From Chrysaora quinquecirrha (lineage: Eukaryota; Cnidaria; Scyphozoa; Semaeostomeae; Pelagiidae): 64,000 nt of DNA. Under the pieces are notes generated by a model. The model did not search any database. It had not been told where the DNA came from and worked only from the letters and a program-made list of their open reading frames with translations. The translations under genes and the position numbers were made by a program. The stretch spans positions 5,058,914-5,122,913 of the forward strand of contig JACTAT010000032.1 of assembly GCA_014526335.1 (NCBI GenBank), read 5' to 3'. Positions within the stretch are counted from its first letter, which is position 1. The number at the start of each line of letters is the position of its first letter. Shown here piece by piece: positions 34,283-47,032 of the stretch.

Positions 34283-37200
34283 TCAATGTTGAATTTCTTT
34301 GCCATGGCCTCTGTCCACTTCGCTGACCATTACCCATTTGTCTGCATCGACTTCTTTCCATAAGCTAACCTGAAATAAACAGCATAAGAATGTATCCCCG
34401 CAATGTGAATACTACTAGGATAGATTTTTTCACAAGTGGCATACCACAATAGATGGGATTGAAACCTGGACTGTATGACCAGAGAGCCAACGACGTTTCC
34501 ACTGGTCTACAGAGCTCAATGAAATCGCTGAGTAACTCTCCAAGTCACACAGCCCAAAGCTCTCCTCCTGTTTGACTATTTGTGTTTCGGATATGTTAAG
34601 CCTTCTTTACCACAATATATTTCTACATATTTGTCATGAATGGTGAACATTAGGATAGATTTTCTCATAAGTAGCATACCACAATAGATGGGATTCCAAC
34701 CTGGAATGTATGACAAGAGAGCCAAACAGTCAAACGGTGGGAGAGCGAACGGGGGTGAGCCTTGGGCTGTACTACGTAGAGAACTACATTGAGCTCTACA
34801 GCTCAATGAAAACGTCGTTGGCTCTCTGATCATACAGTCGAGGTTCGAAACCCATCTATTATGGTATGCCAAAATTCACGATATGCCAAAAATCTTGGTA
34901 TGCCAAAAATGGTAGATATTTCTTAATGTAAGATTGCCTTTATATCAAGCTGTATAAAAGATTTGCCAAGCATCATGTTTTGATTATAAAGCCTTACAAG
35001 CAATGTTTGACCGTTTGTTCACGTTACAAAACATTGCTACACGAGCAGAACTCGCTCAGTAATGTTCTTTGAAACAATTCAAAATCATTTTATGCTAATG
35101 TCAAGCAAAAAGGTTTGACGAGCAATGTTTTGTAATGTAACAAAACTGGCAGACATTGTGCTTGAAAAACAAATTTCAAATGTTTTACATACAGTGTTTG
35201 ACCGTTTGTCCACGTTACAAAACATTGCTACACGAGCAGAGCTCGCTCAGTAATGTTTTTAAAAAAATTCAAAATCATTTTATGCCAATGTCAAGCAAAA
35301 AATGTTTTACGAGCAATTTTTTGTAATGTAACAAAACTGACAGTCATTGTGCTTGACAAATCAATTTCAAATGTTTTACAAACAATGTTTGACCGTTTGT
35401 CCACGGCCTTCATGACTTTTCCAGATGGCAAAGTCATCAAATACCTTATTATCTGCACCAGAAACAGCGAGAATATTGCCAGTTATTGACCAGCTGACAT
35501 GCCAAATAACATCATTGAATTTCTGTATTATATTCGGAACCCATTTGCCACCTTCTTCTTCGTTTTTTCGCCAAATTATCACTTTACAATCCTTGTATCA
35601 GGAAAAAGACGTGTTACAGTCAATCAAATAATTTCTCAAGGAACATGAATTAAAAAATGATCACAATCCTGGCCAAAATCGCAAGAAAAAAGTTAAAGAA
35701 ATGAATTTCTATTAAGAACAGCTTCCGGCCTAGAATTCCAATGAAGATTGGTACGCTTGTGGAGAAAAACAACATTGACTTGGGGGAGGGGTTTTGGGCA
35801 TTTAAGAGCACAAGACACACAAAAATTTTTTCGCGAATTAGTCTCAGCTATTTTGGCCTGGATTGTACACTGAACCTAGGAACCTAATTTATCATGGAAA
35901 TGGTAATGTGACCATGATCTGTAAAACGCAATATCAAATCCGGGACAAAATATTGGGAAAGCACTGAAAATCGCTATCATTAAACGAGTCTACCTTATGT
36001 AAGATACTAAGGTTGAGTGAGACAAGAACGATTCTAAAACACGTTTTCTGATTAATAAAATCGAATGCTATCATGCTAACAAGAGTTAGGCGTTAGGCCT
36101 AAGTCAGCCATGTGCTATTTCAAAACGAGGCTAGGCTCTAGGATTCTAAAAGAGGTTAGGTTTTGAAGTCAATACATTATGTCCATATTCTTTACACTTA
36201 TCCACTGAATTTAAAATAAAAAACGTCGTATTTTTATAGTAGTTCATATTAGTTAACATATCTATTACTTACCAGAGAGCAACTTGCGATAGTGCTAATT
36301 GGAAGTCCAATATTCGGTGCCCATGCAACATCTCGAACCCAGTCGCTGTGGGCGTCTAATGTTTCTTCTTCTACCCAGCGTGCATTTTCCTCCTGGAAAA
36401 ATAATGAAAACAAGTTTAAGAAGTTGAATTATGAATTTACTTTTTTTGCATGATATAGTATTAAGGGGCCAATGAGATGCCATACTTAACAAGGTACCAT
36501 TTTTGACGTCACCTCGAATCCACGCTCTGTTTTACGTTAGACAGATAACAATTTTGAACCATTATTTCCCTCTCGGGTTTTGTCGATGGCGTAGCTTAGT
36601 GGTTACGGCGCTGGCTTTTCGCGTCTATCTGCTGTATGAAGGCCTGGCTTAACTAGGAGACAGGTCTTCCAGTTTAGCCATCTTGGAAAATTTGTAATCC
36701 GCAACAAAACTTGTAGCGAGAGACACGCAAATGTTCCTGGGAGACAACAAAAACATGTCTTGTCTCCCTGACTCGAGGGACATGTTGCTCGCTTTTCACT
36801 CGCATGTTTAGCCAACCTGCGAGACACGAAATGTCTCCTAGTATAGCCACAGTTTTACATACATGGGTTCCAAGTTAGTCTATTGAACTGCGGTAGTTTC
36901 TGCTCAGCCGCTCCTCCACATCCCACCAGTCCGCTCTATCGTCTCTTAGGGAAAACAGCAGTTGGGGTGTTGCGGTTGTTAGGGGCTGTTCTTGCTATGT
37001 ACGACGAGGTAGACGAAATTTAATACGTCTTGGATCCAAGTTCCGCTTTCTTCGGATTTACAATCGTGAACTACAAGCAAATAGTCAACTCACTGGTCCA
37101 ATTTTGCATACCTAGTAAATTGATAACCATAACTCTAGCCGATAACTGTCACTGGGTTAGCTTAACCGGTTCAGAAACATTTGATCTGCATTTTGTTCGC

Positions 37201-40200
37201 TGTTTAATTAAAGCAGATAAAAACGAGATGCTGACCCTGGCTATGATGCTACTATGGCTGCGGCTCGAACTTTGACCTTGACACCAAGCTTTTAACACCA
37301 AGAGCTAGCTGAATTCAACCACAATACCACAACAATTTCAACATACTTACTCGTAGGCCCAAATTTTTACGAGATTATCACAACCACCAGAAACAAATCT
37401 TTTCACTCGGGTCGTTGAATCTCTCGTAGAACCCTAGGAAAGTAAGTATGATTCTTAACTGAATGCCTAAAAAGCGAGCTGAAAAAGAAATAAAGTACGT
37501 TATTTAATCTAGAAAATTCGAGCCTCTTATATGATAACTCGAACATTTGTTATCTCGAATCGTAATTTTCTTCTAATTCGGCCATTTCCATCCGACAAAA
37601 GACCTTTTCAAAGAGTTCTAGGACAGCGCGATGTTTTTCTGGAAATTGGTAGATGTATTGAGTAAGGGAATCCTCTCCACGTGCAAACGACCTTAATTGC
37701 AGCCGCTTTAAGATAGGAACTGCAGATTTTACTTCTAATTCTTAAATAGATTCGATAGATTACTAGGGATTTCCAGTACAATATTGAAATCTTTGCTTAT
37801 ACTTACACCATATACATTAACTGGGGATGTACCAGGTGCCCAACTAACAGCATTGCATCCAATCTAAAAAAGGTTTTGAATAAATATAAGTCATGTTCAT
37901 ATAAGAGATGAGCTTTTCCATTAATTTTCACGGCTCCCGTTCCAGAGCCTTCCATCTGCTAGCATGGAAAACACTTAAGGCCTGGATAAACTAGGAGACA
38001 TGTCACCCACGACATTGATGTCCCCACGGTGTCTCCTAGTTTGGCCACCTCGGAAACTTTGTAGCGCGCGACAAAATTTGTAGCAAGAAACACGCAAATG
38101 TTTCCGGGAGACAACAGAAACATTTCTTGTCTTTGCGACATGCAAATGGTTCGAGGTACATGTTGCTCGCTTGTTACTCGCATGTTTAGCCACCCTGGGA
38201 GACACACCGAGCACAGTGTAGCGCGTGACAGGTCTCCTAGTTTAGCCATAGCTTTAGGGTTTGCTTTTTTTAACCATAACGATTTTTATCAGAAAATGAA
38301 CTCTTCAATTAATTTTTTGTGGTCTTCCCGCTGTATCCTAAAGCTGATTTGTGTATGACAATTTGGTTGAACTTTCTGATCGGTGCATTTCGATCTGTAT
38401 ATTGGTTCAAAAGCTGTATTAGTCAATTGTTTCAGTCTGTTTCTAACGTTTATACTCTAGGAGTGTCAGACAAAAAAGCTTTTAATTGGTCAAAATTTAT
38501 TATTAGGACATGAAAAGTTCCGTCCCATTTCAGCGTAAGAATTTAGAAAGCATAATCAATAAAAGATGTTGCTGCAAGAACTTACAGAGTGTGCATTTGG
38601 TACTTTCTGCAAGTTCCAGTTGCCATCACCTAAGAGAAATTAGAACATTGGTAATTAATACAAGCAGCGGACAGTAGAAAGATTTTTTGATTGGTGGGCT
38701 AGGAATCTAAGGGAGTCTAGAGTGAGGATCATGCCCTTATTTTGTTTATATTAATTATAATCAACGTTGTTTTTAAGGCTAAACTATCGCAGTATTGATT
38801 GAATAACTCTTCAAGTTGTTTGGCTTTGTGTGTTGGCTATGTTGAGCCTTCTTCAGCACCATACATATATATATTCGCACATTTGTCATTAATGGCAAAC
38901 ACCACTGTTGATTTCTCCACGAGTGGCATACCACAGTAGACAGGATTTGAACCTGGACTACATGACCTAGGAGCTATAGAGTTCAATAAAATCGTCCAGA
39001 AACAGGTCAGGCTCCCCTCCGATTTGAGTTTATCCCCTCTTGACTATTTTGAGCCTTCTTCCGTATAATACATATGTATTTATACATATTTGTCAGGAAT
39101 GGCAAGCAATAGGGCTGATTTCTCCATGAGTGGTATACCACAGTATGTAAGTCTTGTATGTGTGTTTATGCAAGTTGCAACAACAAACAATACACCTACC
39201 AGTTGTTGATATAACTGAGACAGCTCCATCTGATGCACCACAAGCCAACATCAAACCAAATTCATGAGGGGCCCAACTAATTGAATTTACTAAAAGAAAA
39301 ACAGTAACACATATGAAGTCTTTGGTTTACAAAAACTTAACAACTCAAATCCATAATGATTTAGAATCAAATCATAAATCAAGAATCACTGATCATTAAC
39401 AATCACCTGAGGAATCATGATGAGCTGATTCATATAATTTTGTCCATTCACTGCCTTGTTCTTTCCAAATGATTATCTACAAGCAACAAAACATTGGTGA
39501 AATAGTGTATTTAGCACCAATTGCTAGCATATCAAAGGAAGATGAGCTAACGGGACACTTGACATTATCATGACTTGGGCTTAAAACCCTGATCTCACTT
39601 ATCTAAATGCCAGTTTGATCAGCCCACAATGCCATAGCAAATAGTTTTTGAGTTTAACAAAACTTCAAAATTGTGATTAACATCGGAAACATTTTTGGGC
39701 ATACTTAAAAGCTTTTTCGTCTGACACTCCTCAGAGCATGAACGTCAGAAACAGACCGAAACATTAAACCAAGGCAGGATTTATACTCAGATGCGGCTCG
39801 AAAAGCAAAATGTCATAGCACTTCCAGTCAAAAAGTAGCTAAATAGTAGGTCCACTAATCTTGCAATGCAAACAAGCAAGCAATCTTTACTTTATATGCA
39901 AGTCAAGGTAGCAAGCAGGCAAGCAAGAACTTTATATGTTAATGCAGGCTTGAGGATATGGCAGCTTGATGCTGATGTTGACCTGCATTTTGTAGCCCCC
40001 AGGTTGATATTCTAGAAAGAATGCCCTGGGTACTCGGAAGGATGGACAGCACTAATGGTAGGCTTGTGGAAAGTGGACCCAATGAGATTTGAACCCATGA
40101 CCTTGCGATTGTGAGACAAGAGTCAGCTAGACACCCCATGAAGCCACATCACCTTCAATGATGAATATGTTCATGCATGTGTAGTTTGCCAGGGTCACTC

Positions 40201-42001
40201 TTTAAAGACAGTTGACTATAAAAATCAATAGGAATGAATTGATACTATTTAATGAAAGTAAAATAGAGTTTATTACCTTTCTATCATAAGAACAAGATGC
40301 TAATAGATTGCCATACATCGGATGTGCCCAAGCAACTTGCCAAACTGGTCCTTCATGCCTTTAGTAGAAAATACACTATTTAAAATGCAACCCTTCCTAA
40401 TAATATTCTGTTATGCACCTCTCAAGTTTTGCTGTAATTATAGAGTATCACAACATAAGAGTCAAATTTGCATTAAGCATCATACCCTTTCAAACTGGCC
40501 ATTAATCTTTGATTGCTTCCAATGACTTCATAAATTTTTACACTACGATCTGATGAACATGTTGCTAGCCTCTTTCCATAGTAGTCCATTTGTGCATCAT
40601 GCTGAAAAAGATAACAGCACTAACAATCTTACAGTCTTTTTACTTTTAGCTAAGTCAATTTGTGCTACGAGGGTTTTTAGACCTCCATCACCAAGGTACC
40701 AATTTTACACCTTGGTGCGGTGTCAGAGAGAGCAATGTTTTTACACCTTGTAAATTTGGGTTCCCTAGCCTGGATTTGAACCACAGACCTTGAGCCTAAA
40801 CGGTGCAAGTGCTAACCGCTACACTACGTTGCTCTCATTAAACAAAAAACATGTGATTTTTGACACCATTCACCATAGATGGGCACTTGACCTTGTTTTT
40901 TTGATATTTTGAAGCACAAGTAGATGAAAATAGCACACTTGACCATTAGAGATTGATCGTACCACACCCAAAATCTCATTGAAACCTGCCACCAAATTCA
41001 CATGGGCTTCGATGTGGGCAAAATTTTGTAGAGTAAATAAGGTTTTATAAAGTAGTACATTTTGCATACACGTTTTTTTTTATAAGAAAGTGGTTTATAA
41101 GAAAGTAGTGCTCAACTTCTTAAAAACTTAAGAAAGTTCAATACTGGATTCTTGAGACTTAAGAAAGTTCTGTTTCATACTTTCACTCCTAATGTTCTGC
41201 GTGTTATCTTTGCTTTTCTGTTAAGTCGCTCATCTTGCTATTAAACGAGTCTAATGATTATTTTCTTTGAAAAACGTGGTATTTGTGCAATGTATACAGT
41301 GCCTTAAACTGTGCATTCTTAGAAATACTGTATTCCAAAATTTTTGCTAAGAAAGTCACAAGAAAGTTTTGGTACTGAAAACAGGAGATATCTAAGAAAG
41401 TTTCAATACTGGCCCAAAAAAACTTTCTTATAAAAAAAAAGTGTAGCCTTCTTTGAATGAGGAATTCAATAGCCATTCCTTTGGTGCTGGTCAAAACTGC
41501 TGGCTGCTCTCTTACTTTTGAGAGTTTGTTTGAAAGTAAAACTGAGATAATTACATGCAGCCTGTCTTTTATAAAAACTTAAGTAACAGCAGGCAGTAAA
41601 CATATAGGCCTACACAGTTTTATTTATTGGAAGACAAACAACCGAATTGTTGTAGGCCTAGGAAGAAGTTCGGAACAATTTCTTTCATACTTACAATCAT
41701 GTCTTCATGATCCGTGTTGACGGTGGAAATCACTGATACCTTCATGATAAGAAAAGTAAAATAACCTGATCAACACGTTGAGTCATGAAAATCAAAATAA
41801 TCCAAAAATCGCTTATCGCTAGGCCCAAAAAATTTCCTCCTCAATTTTAAGCCAAGGGCCCTGTACACAACTGATTATATTTGACCAAGGAGCCAATTTG
41901 AATGCAGTTATTTGAATAGAGAAGTCATGCAAGAATTCTTTCCATTGTATTTGAATAAAAGAGCTAATGAATGATTAATAAAGAGGAAGACTTACCGCCA
42001 T
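34283..42001 (-). CDS. SEC13: Protein SEC13 homolog (COPII coat and nuclear pore, WD40 propeller)
   Basis: Twelve minus-strand exons: 42001-41996, 41739-41695, 40601-40486, 40358-40277, 39476-39407, 39289-39200, 38629-38586, 37863-37807, 37433-37351, 36392-36273, 35591-35445 and 34369-34283. They give 315 residues (human 322) after allowing one missing base at the 37351 exon end. SEC13 pairs with SEC31 in the outer COPII coat and with NUP145/NUP96 in the nuclear pore Y complex. Hallmarks in order are [99 protein letters not shown] and [21 protein letters not shown]. The first exon encodes only Met-Ala. An alternative start is the ATG at 41745, which would read MKVSVIST. The gene is head to head with GTF3C6. 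Confidence 0.97.
34425..34880. repeat. Cluster of tRNA-derived SINE family 1 copies
   Basis: Two minus-strand copies (34425-34600 and 34600-34740) run into a plus-strand piece ending 'cagtcgaggttcgaaaccca' and 'tctattatggtatgcca'. They form a partly palindromic cluster just upstream, in the transcriptional sense, of the last SEC13 exon. Confidence 0.65.
34940..35410. mobile_element. Two tandem MITE family B copies
   Basis: The blocks 'gcaatgtttgaccgtttgtt' and 'cacgttacaaaacattgcta' are repeated about 220 bases apart (34995-35045 and 35190-35235). Two copies or an internal duplication therefore sit within the last SEC13 intron, ending about 40 bases from the donor of exon 11. Confidence 0.7.
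36580..36870 (+). repeat. tRNA-like sequence interrupted by MITE family A
   Basis: A tRNA-like A box (GGCGTAGCTTAGTGGTTACG) begins at about 36587. The B-box-like 'catgggttccaagt' follows only at about 36858. The intervening 36641-36850 is a family A MITE, flanked by 'ggcctggcttaactaggaga' and 'atgtctcctagtatagccac'. This is a nested insertion in a SEC13 intron. Confidence 0.6.
37976..38254. mobile_element. MITE family A, copy 4
   Basis: Runs from 'ggcctggataaactaggaga' to 'ggtctcctagtttagccata'. Internal 'gcgcgacaaaatttgtagca' is as in the other copies. It lies in a SEC13 intron. Confidence 0.8.
39880..40150 (-). repeat. tRNA-derived SINE family 2, copy
   Basis: The complement of a B box (gatttgaacccatgaccttg) and of an A box (at about 40128-40148) are present. 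A 'caagcaagcaatctttactt' tail matches the plus-strand copy at 24703. Confidence 0.7.
40740..40840 (-). repeat. tRNA-like SINE fragment
   Basis: On the minus strand it reads 'gtagtgtagcggttagcact' followed by 'tggttcaaatccaggctagg'. This is a clear A-box/B-box pair, but no complete cloverleaf forms. It lies in a SEC13 intron. Confidence 0.55.
41068..41444. mobile_element. MITE family H (ACACGTTTTTTTTTATAAG termini), copy 1
   Basis: The left end ACACGTTTTTTTTTATAAG mirrors the right end CTTATAAAAAAAAAGTGT. The interior repeats 'aagaaagtt' words. The second full copy is at 60157-60522 with a GGAAC flavour instead of GAAAG. Confidence 0.8.
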
Positions 42002-42396
42002 GTTGGAGCAGTGAACGTGGCAATCTTTTTTCCGGTAAAAATTCTGGAAAGAGGTTAGTGGATTACACTCTCCCTCCCACTTTTTAGGGAGAATTATTAG
42101 TCACCTTTTTTGCTGAGCTTATGTAAAAAAAATTTTAGGTGATGTATTATTGTATTTGCCAAGTTTTTGCAACAAAATCCAGATGTATAGCATAACATCC
42201 TTATGCTTCCACGTTTTTTCTAATTTTTTTAACAAAAAGGAGAGCGTTTCGTTTTTCATTTCGTTACTCTGCCTCGCAGCAACCATGAGAAGCGAAGGAA
42301 AGTTATTTTTCAGTGCGGACCTCGTTTCGGTCAACGAATATCACAGGGAATCAACGAGAATCGAAATTCGAAGTTTTTGTTCCGCGGACTTTTGTA
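42002..42396. promoter_or_regulatory. Divergent promoter region between SEC13 and GTF3C6
   Basis: The two start codons point away from each other across 395 bases. No other gene fits here, so the spacer must carry both promoters. I see no TATA box at a sensible place. Confidence 0.6.
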
Positions 42397-44316
42397 ATGG
42401 CGGATGAGGATGACAGTAGCAGTGAGTGGGAAGAACAGGTAGCATTTGTCATTTATACTTATTATTTGTCACGAATAATGGTGAAAACAGATGAAACACC
42501 TTTCTAAAATTTTCTATACATGGAAACGTAGTGGGTTTTGTATAATCACGCTGTGCTGTGCTCAAAATCCAAAACCAGTTACCATTAGCTAGAATGGGCC
42601 TAAATTCCAAATTGTGTAACTAAGCTCTTATTTTCGTTTTAGGAGCAATATGTGTTTGTGGAGCTGCAAGGTCTTCTTGATTCAGAATACTTGAAAGGGT
42701 GTACAACTGAAAATTCTCATATTTTGGTAATCCATCCATCTCAATACATAATAAATTCAAATGTTTTGGACTCTTTCAAAGTAGTTTGTTTGTACAAGAC
42801 TTTTTGGTCTAATATCAAATTTTGTTCGCAGGGTGCTGATACAGACCAACCAGTTCTCAAGCTGAACAAGTATATATTTTCTGGAGAATATGAGGGTAAA
42901 TATATTTCAATGAATATATTTGATACTTGCAACTTGCTTCCCTACCATTCAGAGCAGATAGACACAAATAAGTTTCAAATGGAGTAACACCACTCTTTTA
43001 TTTCAGAGATGCTTGGAACAGCTGTTTTCTTTGAGGAACTTGGTAAGACACATACATATGAATAATTTTATTTGTGGCTACCGTTAATCCTTGAATTGGC
43101 CCCCTCAAATAAGCCCTCTCCTCAAATTAGCCCCCACCCAGAGCAACAAATTGTTAATAAGCCCCCTTGAATAAGCCCCCACTGCTGACCTTGTTGGTGC
43201 TGGCCTTGTGAGTCCATATTGGTACTTTATCGAGTTATGAAAGAAAAATGCATTCTCTAAGTCGATGATAAATCATGCTATTGTGAATAATTTTATAGGC
43301 CCCCCCTCTGTTTAAGCCCCCACCTCAAATAATCCCCCCTCCAATTCAATGAAAATAATAAAGCCCCCAGAGGGCTAATATGAGGATTTACAGCGTTTGG
43401 CCCAAATGGAAGGTGCCATGGCGTTATGGTGCAATCAAGCGGACTTTTGGTGTAAGGACCTCAGTGTGGTCAGGGTTCAACACAGCCAGGGGAGTGTCAC
43501 AGCCAGGGCTGAGGTCTCGATTGGTTAACCTACTACTGAGATCCTAGCAACTGGCGCTAAAACACCATTTCATCTTCACCTTCACCATTTACTAAGACTC
43601 TCTTCATTGCACTTTGTTTCTATGAAATGCTTCCATTTCTGCAAATTAAACGAGAAGCACAGACAATACATTGTATTCATTTCAGAGGAGAATGGGAAAA
43701 AGACCTTGAAATACAAATGCCACACAACAAGAAAACTTGAGACTGTTAGATCTTGCCTTGAACCAAAACAAGGTAAGAAGAGATCAATTCTTTACATGTT
43801 TGATGGTTTATGCATATCTTACAATACATATTGAAGGTTGGTATCTGGGTTGGTGTACTGAAATCAGTGGTGATTCCTTAAATATCTGACAAGGGGAGCT
43901 CCAGTACAACCTCATAAGAGAGGGTGTGGTCTCTTGCAACGGGTGAAAACAATTATCAGAAAAGTCTTAATAACCAAGAAAATAGGGGGCTCCAGCATAC
44001 ACAATAGGAATCAAAATAACTTGAAAAGCTCCTAGGATCAGTGACTTTGCAGTATATGTTAACTCTGCATCAAGATTTTGCAGATAAAGGATATTTCAAC
44101 TTGGGTATATGCATTTTCATAAGCATGGTTAATGTGCAATTGTTTGGCTCCTGTTACTTAAATGCCAAATGGTTGATTTGGGGAAAAATTGTTGTGGTCT
44201 TTTTACACATACTGTGAACTTATTGTGCTTGTGTCTTTTAATCAGAAGATGTGGAAGATGAAGCTTCTTCTGAAGAAAGTAAGGAAGATAAAGAAGCTAC
44301 TGCAATGGAAACCTGA
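42397..44316 (+). CDS. GTF3C6: General transcription factor 3C subunit 6 (TFIIIC, tau55-like triple-barrel)
   Basis: Six exons: 42397-42438, 42643-42726, 42832-42895, 43007-43042, 43686-43772 and 44246-44316. They sum to exactly 128 codons. TFIIIC binds the A and B boxes of tRNA genes and recruits TFIIIB; this subunit is the small beta-barrel partner of the large complex. The reading matches the family core: YVFVELQGLLDSEYL, an IL..D.. strand, PVLKLNKYIFSGEYE, MLGTAVFFEE and LKYKCHTTRKL. An acidic Glu/Asp/Ser tail follows. At 127 residues it is shorter than the human protein (213) because the tail is short. It starts MADEDDSSSEWEEQ, and no upstream in-frame ATG was needed. Confidence 0.87.
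43090..43390. repeat. Pyrimidine-rich dispersed repeat (AAATAAGCCCCC words)
   Basis: Repeated 'ctcaaataagccc' and 'aataagccccc' words. A similar block is at 22235-22715 in RAD18 intron 1, with a self-complementary layout. Confidence 0.55.
43430..43570 (+). repeat. Dispersed repeat G
   Basis: It carries a 'cacagccagggctgaggtct' and 'ggttaacctactactgagat' module. The complement occurs at 49190-49350 and again at 56205-56330. It is probably an old SINE. Confidence 0.6.
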
Positions 44317-44873
44317 GGTAGTACCGCTGTGAAGCATTTTTAATGCAGTCTGGTATCACTAAACCAAGTTACCGTGAAGAGAAGATAGATTCATCTTAAA
44401 TACCTTGGTAAAGTCAAGTTGAACATTGTATTTGTCTAGCCTTATAAATTATATCAGAAACTTTGGGGCTCATGTGCATTGAGACACTTCACAAATGTAT
44501 ATACACAAAATGAGATTTTCAGAAACACATCTATAGATAAGAGACTTCATATTTTTACTGTTGCTTCATCTCTACAAAATTAAAAAAGATACATGTTTAC
44601 AAAATAGTACTTTTAAAAAGAATATTTTGCAAGCTGGTTTCTAGAGCAAATTTGCTACCTATGGACGTCGAGTTACATGCTATCCAGAAAATATGTAATT
44701 ACAGTTCTTCAAATTAATCTTTGGATTAATCATGCAAAATAAATATATTTTCATGACTATTTTTTCATCACTTGCATGCAGTTTGCCATTTATAGTGGGC
44801 CACAAAGCAGCTTCAAATCAAATAACCTTCTAATATTTTCAGCTTTCCTGAAATATGAATATTTGCACCCCAC

Positions 44874-47032
44874 TCAACATAATGTATTGCTCCAATTTAT
44901 TGGGTTTTGTTTCAAAAGGTCCCTTTCCTTTCTATTTTCTTCCTCCCTCTGTCTTCTCTTCTCCTATGAAATAAAGATGCTGATCAATAACGTTTGAAAT
45001 GAAGATGCCAATGAATAACGTTTGAAATGAAGATGCTAATGAATACCGTTTGAAATGAAGATGCTAATGAATACAGTTTGAAATGAAGATGCTAATGAAT
45101 ACGGTATGAAATGAAGATGCTAATGAATACGGTATGAAATGAAGATGCTAATGAATACGGTATGAAATGAAGATGCTAATGAATACGGTATGAAATGAAG
45201 ATGCTAATGAATACGGTATGAAATGAAGATGCTAATGAATAACGTTTGAAATGAAGATGCTAATGAATACGGTATGAAATGAAGATGCTAATGAATACGG
45301 TATGAAATGAAGATGCTAATGAATAACGTTTGAAATGAAGATGCTAATGAATACGGTATGAAATGAAGATGCTAATGAATACGGTATGAAATGAAGATGC
45401 TAATGAATACGGTATGAAATGAAGATGCTAATGAATAACGTTTGAAATGAAGATGCTAATGAATACGGTATGAAATGAAGATGCTAATGAATACGGTATG
45501 AAATGAAGATGCTAATGAATACGGTATGAAATGAAGATGCTAATGAATACGGTATGAAATGAAGATGCTAATGAATACGGTATGAAATGAAGATGCTAAT
45601 GAATACGGTATGAAATGAAGATGCTGATGAACACTGTTTGAAATGAAGATGCTAATGAATACCGTTTGAAATGAAGATTCTAATGAATAATGTTTGAAAT
45701 GAGGGTGCTAATGAATAAAGTTTGAAATGAAGATGCTAATGAATAACGTTTGAAATGAAGATGCTAATGAATAACGTTTGAAATGAAGATGCTAATGAAT
45801 AACGCATTTGAAATGAAGATGCTAATGAATACCGTTTGAAACGAAGATGCTAATGAATAACGTTTGAAATGAAGATGCTAATGAATAACGTTTGAAATGA
45901 AGATGCTAATGAATAACGTTTGAAATCAAGATGCTAACGAATAATGTTTGAAATGAAGATGCTTATGAATATGGTATGAAACAGATGCTAATCAATGGGA
46001 TATGAAATGAAGATAAAGGGTGAACACATGCAGCAGGTGGTAAGAAATTGAGGTGCAGAGGGAATACGTAGGCACAAAACAGTACAAATAAAAGTACTTC
46101 TAATAGTATCATTCTAACCTGTTTATTTCCATCTCTGAATTGTTGCAGATAAGTTGCTTTGTTTACCCTTTGTTGTCTGTCACTTTCTAAACATTCTCTG
46201 TCATATGCAACAGCTGTTTCGCTTTCTTTTACTTTATTTTTAATTGTGTCTTTGACATTTTCCTCTTTTTCTCTGACTTGTTTTAATAATGCTTCTCTCT
46301 GATCTTTCCTATCAGATAAAACATAGAATTTAGGTATCAGTAAAGAATAAGTCTGCACTCAGACAGGCCTTCAAAAGTGGTGATTACAATCACAGCATGG
46401 AGATGATGATGATGATCATAAATGATCATGACAAGACTGTGGGAAGGAATCTCAGATTGGGAGGAGGGGGCTGAACAACTGCAAGTACTTGATGATGCCA
46501 TGATTCTATGACATCATACTATTGTTTTCAAAATTATATGGGGAGGGGGCTAGCCCCCTGCTTCCAATGGCCCTGTATGATGACCATGACATTCATGGTT
46601 GTGGTGATTGTTGTTATGATGACAATGATGATGATAATGATGATTATGATGACAACGATTGCACATGGCAATGGTGATTGGGATTGATGATGATGTTGAT
46701 AATGATGATAATGATGGCAACGGTTCCAGGAAGCAAATGATGTTAATGATGGCAGTGCATAGCTATAATTGCTATGCTGATGTGATGATAAGCTGATGAT
46801 CAAGTGTTGTAAGTGGCAGCTGGTGTCACATTTACCTAATTGCTTCCTTCTCTGCTGGTGTACCATACAATGACTTCACATATCCACTATATTGTTTTGT
46901 TTTCAATTCTCTCTTTTTCTGCTGCCTTGCTGTTTCCAGTTGAAATTGATCGGTTGCAGTCTCTGTTGTGCTATTGACATAAATTGTTTTCGATGAGGTT
47001 GATTGTCTGTTTGAGTTTGAATTCTTATCCAT
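44874..47032 (-). CDS. Short charged coiled-coil protein, family not recognised
   Basis: Three minus-strand exons: 47032-46836, 46308-46119 and 44963-44874 (TGA). They sum to exactly 159 codons, and an in-frame ATG ten codons further upstream (47062) is possible. The product is almost wholly helical and charged. It has a Ser/Thr-rich N-terminus, then KSLYGTPAEKEAIR, REALLKQVREKEENVK, YLQQFRDGNKQ, REEENRKERDLLKQNPINW and a final LC. Small proteins of this style are common in cilia, but I do not recognise the family. The last intron consists mostly of a 28-bp minisatellite. The gene shares a 330-base spacer with MIC19. Confidence 0.72.
44975..46015. repeat. 28-bp minisatellite filling an intron
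   Basis: About 37 copies of a 28-base unit containing 'gaaatgaagatgctaatgaa'. The copies come in two main types, ending TACGGTAT or TAACGTTT. It starts only about 12 bases before the acceptor of the last exon of the minus-strand coiled-coil gene and may overlap its acceptor region. Confidence 0.97.
46390..46800. repeat. GATGAT-rich low-complexity region
   Basis: Irregular GATGAT and GATAAT words in the first intron of the coiled-coil gene. Confidence 0.85.
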
